This document shows, piece after piece, positions 60,271 to 64,000 of a stretch of DNA of 64,000 nt. The notes beneath the pieces are model-generated. The model was given only the letters and a program-made list of their open reading frames with translations, searched no databases and had not been told where the DNA came from. A program made the translations under genes and the position numbers. The stretch is from assembly GCF_014697355.1 (NCBI RefSeq), contig NZ_JACJRQ010000034.1:1-64000 (forward strand), in the 5' to 3' direction. How positions within the stretch are numbered: the stretch's first letter is position 1; every line of letters starts with the position of its first letter. The stretch comes from Nostoc calcicola FACHB-3891. GTDB lineage: Bacteria > Cyanobacteriota > Cyanobacteriia > Cyanobacteriales > Nostocaceae.

Positions 60271-61794
60271 ATGGCAAATATCAATGGTACCAACGGTAAT
60301 GATACCCTCACTGGGACAAGGGGTGATGATCTGATTAATGGTTTAGCAGGTGACGATACTCTAGATGGTAACGGAGGTAACGATACTCTAGATGGTGGTT
60401 TTGGTAACGATCAGCTTAATGCTTACTCTTCTACTGGCAACAATATCTTCAACGGTGGAAGTGGATCTGATACTTTTTATGCCTTCTCTTCTTCTGGGAA
60501 TAACAGGTTTAGTGGAGATACAGGGGATGACGAGTTTAATATTAGCTACTCTAGTGGCAACAATACGCTTTCAGGCGGAGATGGGGCTGATTCCTTTGGT
60601 GCCATTGAAGTCCAGGGTACAAACATCTTCTATGGAGGAAATGGCGATGACGCATTCTCTTTCAGCAATTTAAAACCTGCCCCCTCTTCCTTATTAGTGA
60701 CTCAAACGGTAGATGGGGGAACAGGTAACGATCGCTTGTTCGGCTCTTACTATAGTGTTACCACAAAAATCACTTCGACTTTCAATGCTACCACTAACAT
60801 TGGCTCGATTACGGTTGGCACGAATCAAATTAACTACAAGAATATCGAACGATTATATATCATAGGTACAGCCTACGATGACTATCTAGTGGGTACCAAT
60901 GGCGACGATTCTTTGTCCGGGGGATATGGTGGCAGTGATACGATTATTGGCGGTGCAGGTAACGATGTCTTGAATGCTTTCGATTCAGGAGGCTCAACAG
61001 GCGATATTCTGCTGGATGGTGGCGCTGGTAACGATTACTTGTATGCCTCTGGTAGCTATTACTTCGTCTCAGGCAATAACACACTCTATGGTGGTGCAGG
61101 TAACGATACTTTGAGGATTAACGGTTCATCAGGCGATAACCTGCTTTCTGGGGGCGATGGCAATGATTTTCTCTACGGTTCTAGTGACGGCCGGGGCTTC
61201 GGAGGATATTATTTTTATAACACCACTGGCAATAACACCCTCAACGGTGGCGCTGGTAACGATCGCTTAATTGTTGACTATTCAACAGGTGATAATCTGC
61301 TCTTTGGGGATAATGGCAATGATTTGCTCTCTGCTATAACCGCCTTAGGGAATAATACCTTTTATGGTGGCAATGGCAATGATACTCTCATTGGTGGCAA
61401 TGGCAATGATACTCTCATTGGTGGCAATGACAATGATACTCTCATTGGTGGCAATGGTAATGATAGCCTTTATGGAGGCAATGGTAATGATGCCTTTGTT
61501 TTCAATAGTTATAAAGAAGGTATCGATCGTGTTTATGACTTCAACGCCACTAATGAAGTGATTCGGGTATCGGCTACTGGTTTTGGTGGCGGGTTATCAA
61601 GATCTTCACTTTCAGCAAATCAGTTTACCCTGGGAACATCTGCAACGACAAGCAATCAACGATTTATTTATGACAATGTTACAGGTGGATTGTACTTTGA
61701 CCTTGATGGTAATGCAGGTGGGTTTACTCAGATAAAATTTGCTCAACTATCTTCTGGATTGTCACTAACCAACAAAAATTTTGTGGTTGTTTAA
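60271..61794 (+). CDS. RTX (hemolysin-type calcium-binding) repeat protein, paralogue
   Basis: This 507-residue protein starts with the same block as its neighbour (INGTNGNDTLTGTRGDDLIN against IDGTNGNDVLNGTTSDDLIN) and ends with a near-identical C-terminus (FTQIKFAQLSSGLSLTNKNFVVV). Its centre differs: residues about 140-210 form a short non-repeat segment (SVTTKITSTFNATTNIGSIT). The upstream sequences of the two genes share ACTGCAAATT, AGTTACTGAAAAA and GATTnAGGTAG, so the promoter region was duplicated too. A 27-base unit repeated about five times at 61366-61500 encodes the last nonapeptides. Confidence 0.9.
   Translation: MANINGTNGNDTLTGTRGDDLINGLAGDDTLDGNGGNDTLDGGFGNDQLNAYSSTGNNIFNGGSGSDTFYAFSSSGNNRFSGDTGDDEFNISYSSGNNTLSGGDGADSFGAIEVQGTNIFYGGNGDDAFSFSNLKPAPSSLLVTQTVDGGTGNDRLFGSYYSVTTKITSTFNATTNIGSITVGTNQINYKNIERLYIIGTAYDDYLVGTNGDDSLSGGYGGSDTIIGGAGNDVLNAFDSGGSTGDILLDGGAGNDYLYASGSYYFVSGNNTLYGGAGNDTLRINGSSGDNLLSGGDGNDFLYGSSDGRGFGGYYFYNTTGNNTLNGGAGNDRLIVDYSTGDNLLFGDNGNDLLSAITALGNNTFYGGNGNDTLIGGNGNDTLIGGNDNDTLIGGNGNDSLYGGNGNDAFVFNSYKEGIDRVYDFNATNEVIRVSATGFGGGLSRSSLSANQFTLGTSATTSNQRFIYDNVTGGLYFDLDGNAGGFTQIKFAQLSSGLSLTNKNFVVV
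61366..61500 (+). repeat. 27-bp tandem repeat array within the second RTX gene
   Basis: Five consecutive units of GGTGGCAATGGCAATGATAC plus TCTCATT, each encoding nonapeptide GGNGNDTLI. The first two units are identical or nearly so, and the later ones drift (GGNDNDTLI, GGNGNDSLY). The high DNA identity points to recent expansion. Confidence 0.9.
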
Positions 61795-62138
61795 TCGTGA
61801 TTAGCGTTTCATTCATTTGTTCAAGTAAGTATTGCCAGGTGCTGAAAATTGCACCTCGCATTTGATGAATCAATAGACCTGTCCGAAATATTAACTTAGG
61901 GAAAGGAAAATGGTAAAATCTTTGATTGGGTGTTTACCATTTTTCAACATTATGTTTATAAGCTTCTTGACAAAATTTTTGGAGTTTGGCAAGTTGCATA
62001 GTGGTCGGTGAGAGTTGGTGGTTCATTCTCTCATCTTCCGGTGAAGGATGTCTGTGTTAACGGCAGACTGTCCTTGCAAAAATTTTATCTAACGGCAGTT
62101 ACATTCTTTTGTTAGCGATCGCTTGCTTTTAGACATAG
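61795..62138. other. Intergenic region before the insertion sequence
   Basis: The 344 bases contain no supported gene. GACCTGTCCGAAAT near 61880 resembles an end of IS5-type elements as recalled, and TAACGGCAG occurs twice (near 62058 and 62093). The IS target site ATAG forms the right border. Confidence 0.5.
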
Positions 62139-63587
62139 CCCTCTTCTGTCACTTTCCGGGTATTCTGAATAAAAGGATTCAAAGAAAAAACTCTGAAAAC
62201 TAAGCAGGGCAATGGATGTAGAACTACAAATCCTGAAACATTTGGCAAGAGATGCCCACCCAACAGTGGCGCTCGTAGATGAATATTGTGCAGAGTACAA
62301 AGACCTGTTTAAAGAAGTAAGAAATTATGAATGTTTTAAATATTTACATTTAGGAATGATTTCTCCAATCAAAAGAAAATCATTACCAGAGATAGCGAAA
62401 GTAGTAAGTATAAACTCAGCCCAATCATTACATCATTTTATAGCCAACTCAGACTGGTCATTAAATGAGTTGAAGAGCCGAAGATTAAAGAAAATAAAAA
62501 GAGTATTAAATGGTCAAGCAATTACGGTAGTAATAGATGAAACAGGAGATAGGAAAAAAGGTAAAAAGACAGATTATGTAGCTAGACAATATTTAGGAAG
62601 CGTAGGAAAAATAGATAATGGGATAGTTTCAGTTAACGCCTATGGAGTTTATGCTAATATAACTTTTCCATTAATCTTCAAAGTATTTAAACCAAAAGGG
62701 ACACTAAAGGAGTCAGATAAATATAAAACTAAAATAGAGTTAGCATCAGAGATAATTACAGAATTAATGGAATCAGGTTTCAATATCGAATTAGTATTGG
62801 CTGATAGTTTGTATGGTGAAAGTAGCCAATTTCTGAGAAAACTAGCTGAATATAACTTAGGTTATGTGGTATCAATCAGAAGTAATCATGGAGTTTGGTT
62901 GCCTTCAGGGCAAAGCGTTAGAGCGAACAAGTGGTGTAAATTCTCCAGAACATTTAGCAATCAAAAATCAGAGACTAGATATATTAGGCAAATAATTTAT
63001 GGTAAAAAAAGAGCCATAACCTACTGGGAAATAACTACTGACCCAGAAACTATGCCAGAAAATTCTACCTCCTTTGTGATGACGAATCTTCAACTTAATT
63101 TGAAGAAGACTTTAGGCGACCTCTATGGATTAAGAACCTGGGTTGAATATGGATTTCGACAGTGTAAACAGGAACTAGGCTGGACAGATTATCGGTTCAT
63201 TAATTTCCAACATATTGAGAGATGGTGGGAGATTATTTTTAGTGCTTATACAATGATTAGTTTAAATTCTCCTGTCTTCTTAAAACTAAATCAATCTGTT
63301 CAACTTGAGGCTGAGGTACAAGAAAATAATTATGTTGATTTTTCTAATCATCCACAATGGAATCATGAATCTGGATGGAAGAATACTTTAAATAATCTGC
63401 GTCTTATTATCCAACCACTTTTACTATTTTGGTTAATTTATCCCTGGTTAAGTATTTTTCCTAATTCAGATTTGTTAGTAGGATTCAATCATTTAATTGC
63501 TGCAATGAATCAATTTAAACCCTATTATGCTTCTGGATGATTTAGCTTCTTTACTACTTGCTTATGTCGGAAAGTGACAGAAGAGGG
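62139..63587 (+). mobile_element. Intact IS701-like insertion sequence with 20-bp inverted repeats
   Basis: CCCTCTTCTGTCACTTTCCG (62139-62158) is exactly inverted at 63568-63587, and ATAG flanks it on both sides (62135-62138 and 63588-63591) as a 4-base target duplication. The element is 1449 bp and carries one full-length transposase gene. A 4-bp duplication fits the IS701 family. The perfect repeats and intact gene suggest a recent, possibly active, insertion. Confidence 0.95.
62212..63540 (+). CDS. IS701-family DDE transposase
   Basis: This 442-residue transposase occupies nearly the whole element. It shows the DDE/RNase H pattern: Asp in VVIDETGDRKKGKKTDYVARQYLG, Asp in LVLADSLYGES and Glu in WVEYGFRQCKQELGWTDYR. 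The helical N-terminus (LEYECFKYLHLGMISP) should bind the ends. There is no frameshift or stop. It starts 54 bases inside the left repeat and ends 28 bases before the right. Confidence 0.92.
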   Translation: MDVELQILKHLARDAHPTVALVDEYCAEYKDLFKEVRNYECFKYLHLGMISPIKRKSLPEIAKVVSINSAQSLHHFIANSDWSLNELKSRRLKKIKRVLNGQAITVVIDETGDRKKGKKTDYVARQYLGSVGKIDNGIVSVNAYGVYANITFPLIFKVFKPKGTLKESDKYKTKIELASEIITELMESGFNIELVLADSLYGESSQFLRKLAEYNLGYVVSIRSNHGVWLPSGQSVRANKWCKFSRTFSNQKSETRYIRQIIYGKKRAITYWEITTDPETMPENSTSFVMTNLQLNLKKTLGDLYGLRTWVEYGFRQCKQELGWTDYRFINFQHIERWWEIIFSAYTMISLNSPVFLKLNQSVQLEAEVQENNYVDFSNHPQWNHESGWKNTLNNLRLIIQPLLLFWLIYPWLSIFPNSDLLVGFNHLIAAMNQFKPYYASG

Positions 63588-63788
63588 ATAGGAGTGAAAA
63601 TGAACGATCAGACTTAGCAATGATACGTCTGGTCAAGGGTTTCGGGTAACACAGAATTACAGCAGTTTTCATGTATTTAGACCACACTCTTGTATTTCTC
63701 TCTGCGTCTCTGCGCCTTTGCGTGAGATAAAAAAGATGTGGTTCATTTACCTGAAAATAGCTGTAATTTGATTCCTATGTCTAATTAC

Positions 63789-64000
63789 TCACTCACGAAC
63801 GATGGTCAAACCTAAAGCTTTGTAAGAAGTTAGCATCCGATCGGATACAGTTGGTGCAGTTACAAGGTAAGTTAGTGCATGAATCGATTCCACAACATAA
63901 GGAGCAGCAGTGTCTAACTTTTCCTCTGTGGCTAATCCAACTACCTCTGCTGCTCCAGCAATCATTGCTCGTTTGACATGCGCTTCGTCCAAGTTCTGTA
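63789..64000 (-). CDS. DeoR/GlpR-type transcriptional regulator, C-terminal end (cut by window edge)
   Basis: About 70 residues are seen, ...NLDEAHVKRAMIAGAAEVVG then LATEEKLDTAAPYVVESIHALTYLVTAPTVSDRMLTSYKALGLTIVRE. This is the end of the DeoR sugar-phosphate-sensing domain (DxxxxKRAMI..A..V..LA...K.......VV.....L..LVTD). The frame is open through the right edge, so the start and the helix-turn-helix lie outside the window. The ligand is unknown. Confidence 0.8.
   Translation of the reverse strand, partial: QNLDEAHVKRAMIAGAAEVVGLATEEKLDTAAPYVVESIHALTYLVTAPTVSDRMLTSYKALGLTIVRE

Noticed and set aside
61366..61500. Regular repeats that could suggest a CRISPR array
   Set aside because: The units are contiguous without spacers and encode RTX nonapeptides. 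The heptamer tracts elsewhere also lack spacers; no cas genes are present.

Overview
The window looks like chromosome from a filamentous, probably heterocyst-forming cyanobacterium (Nostoc/Anabaena/Tolypothrix type). The evidence is the very frequent HIP1 octamer GCGATCGC, AT-rich intergenic DNA, intergenic heptamer tandem repeats (ATTCTGA/ATTCTGT, TTCCCTA), many small dispersed repeats, an AMIN-domain TonB receptor, hybrid histidine kinases and an IS701-type element. No rRNA, tRNA or CRISPR array was recognised. Assignments rest on reading motifs and recalled family features; no database search was possible.

Region 1 (1-28.7 kb) is a siderophore-type biosynthesis, export and uptake locus. 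A minus-strand run encodes a JmjC/cupin oxygenase, a FAAL-ACP-C-A(MT)-PCP synthetase, a TauD/SyrP-like 2-oxoglutarate oxygenase and a KS-AT-KR-ACP-epimerase-like PKS; the assembly line may continue beyond the left edge. Next comes a plus-strand operon for a TonB-dependent receptor, a ferric-siderophore binding protein and a DUF1636 protein. A minus-strand block follows with an ABC exporter, an ATPase and two FecCD permeases. A divergent Ntn-hydrolase acylase closes the region. A fatty-acid-primed synthetase, an exporter and a periplasmic acylase together recall the pyoverdine logic, where PvdL adds an acyl group and PvdQ removes it.

Region 2 (28.7-34 kb) holds a methyltransferase lying between two IS605-like hairpins, a selenium-binding-protein/methanethiol-oxidase homologue, and an aldo/keto reductase co-transcribed with a TPR protein.

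Region 3 (34.4-41.8 kb) is concerned with sulfur scavenging: a sulfate-binding protein, an intact TauD-like dioxygenase, a second TauD-like gene broken by three small repeat insertions, and a sulfonate-type binding protein. Small exported and membrane proteins lie between them.

Region 4 (42-49.6 kb) has an RlmJ-like methyltransferase, an unrecognised protein with a faint class II synthetase look, an ArsR-headed pstSCAB operon, an SDR gene remnant and proC.

Region 5 (49.6-64 kb) has a repeat-dense gap, a zinc-type dehydrogenase, two related histidine kinases and a response regulator, an SRPBCC protein followed by an alcohol dehydrogenase remnant, two tandem RTX proteins, an intact IS701-like insertion sequence with 20-bp inverted repeats, and the 3' end of a DeoR-type regulator. 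Repeat insertion into and beside genes recurs throughout the window.
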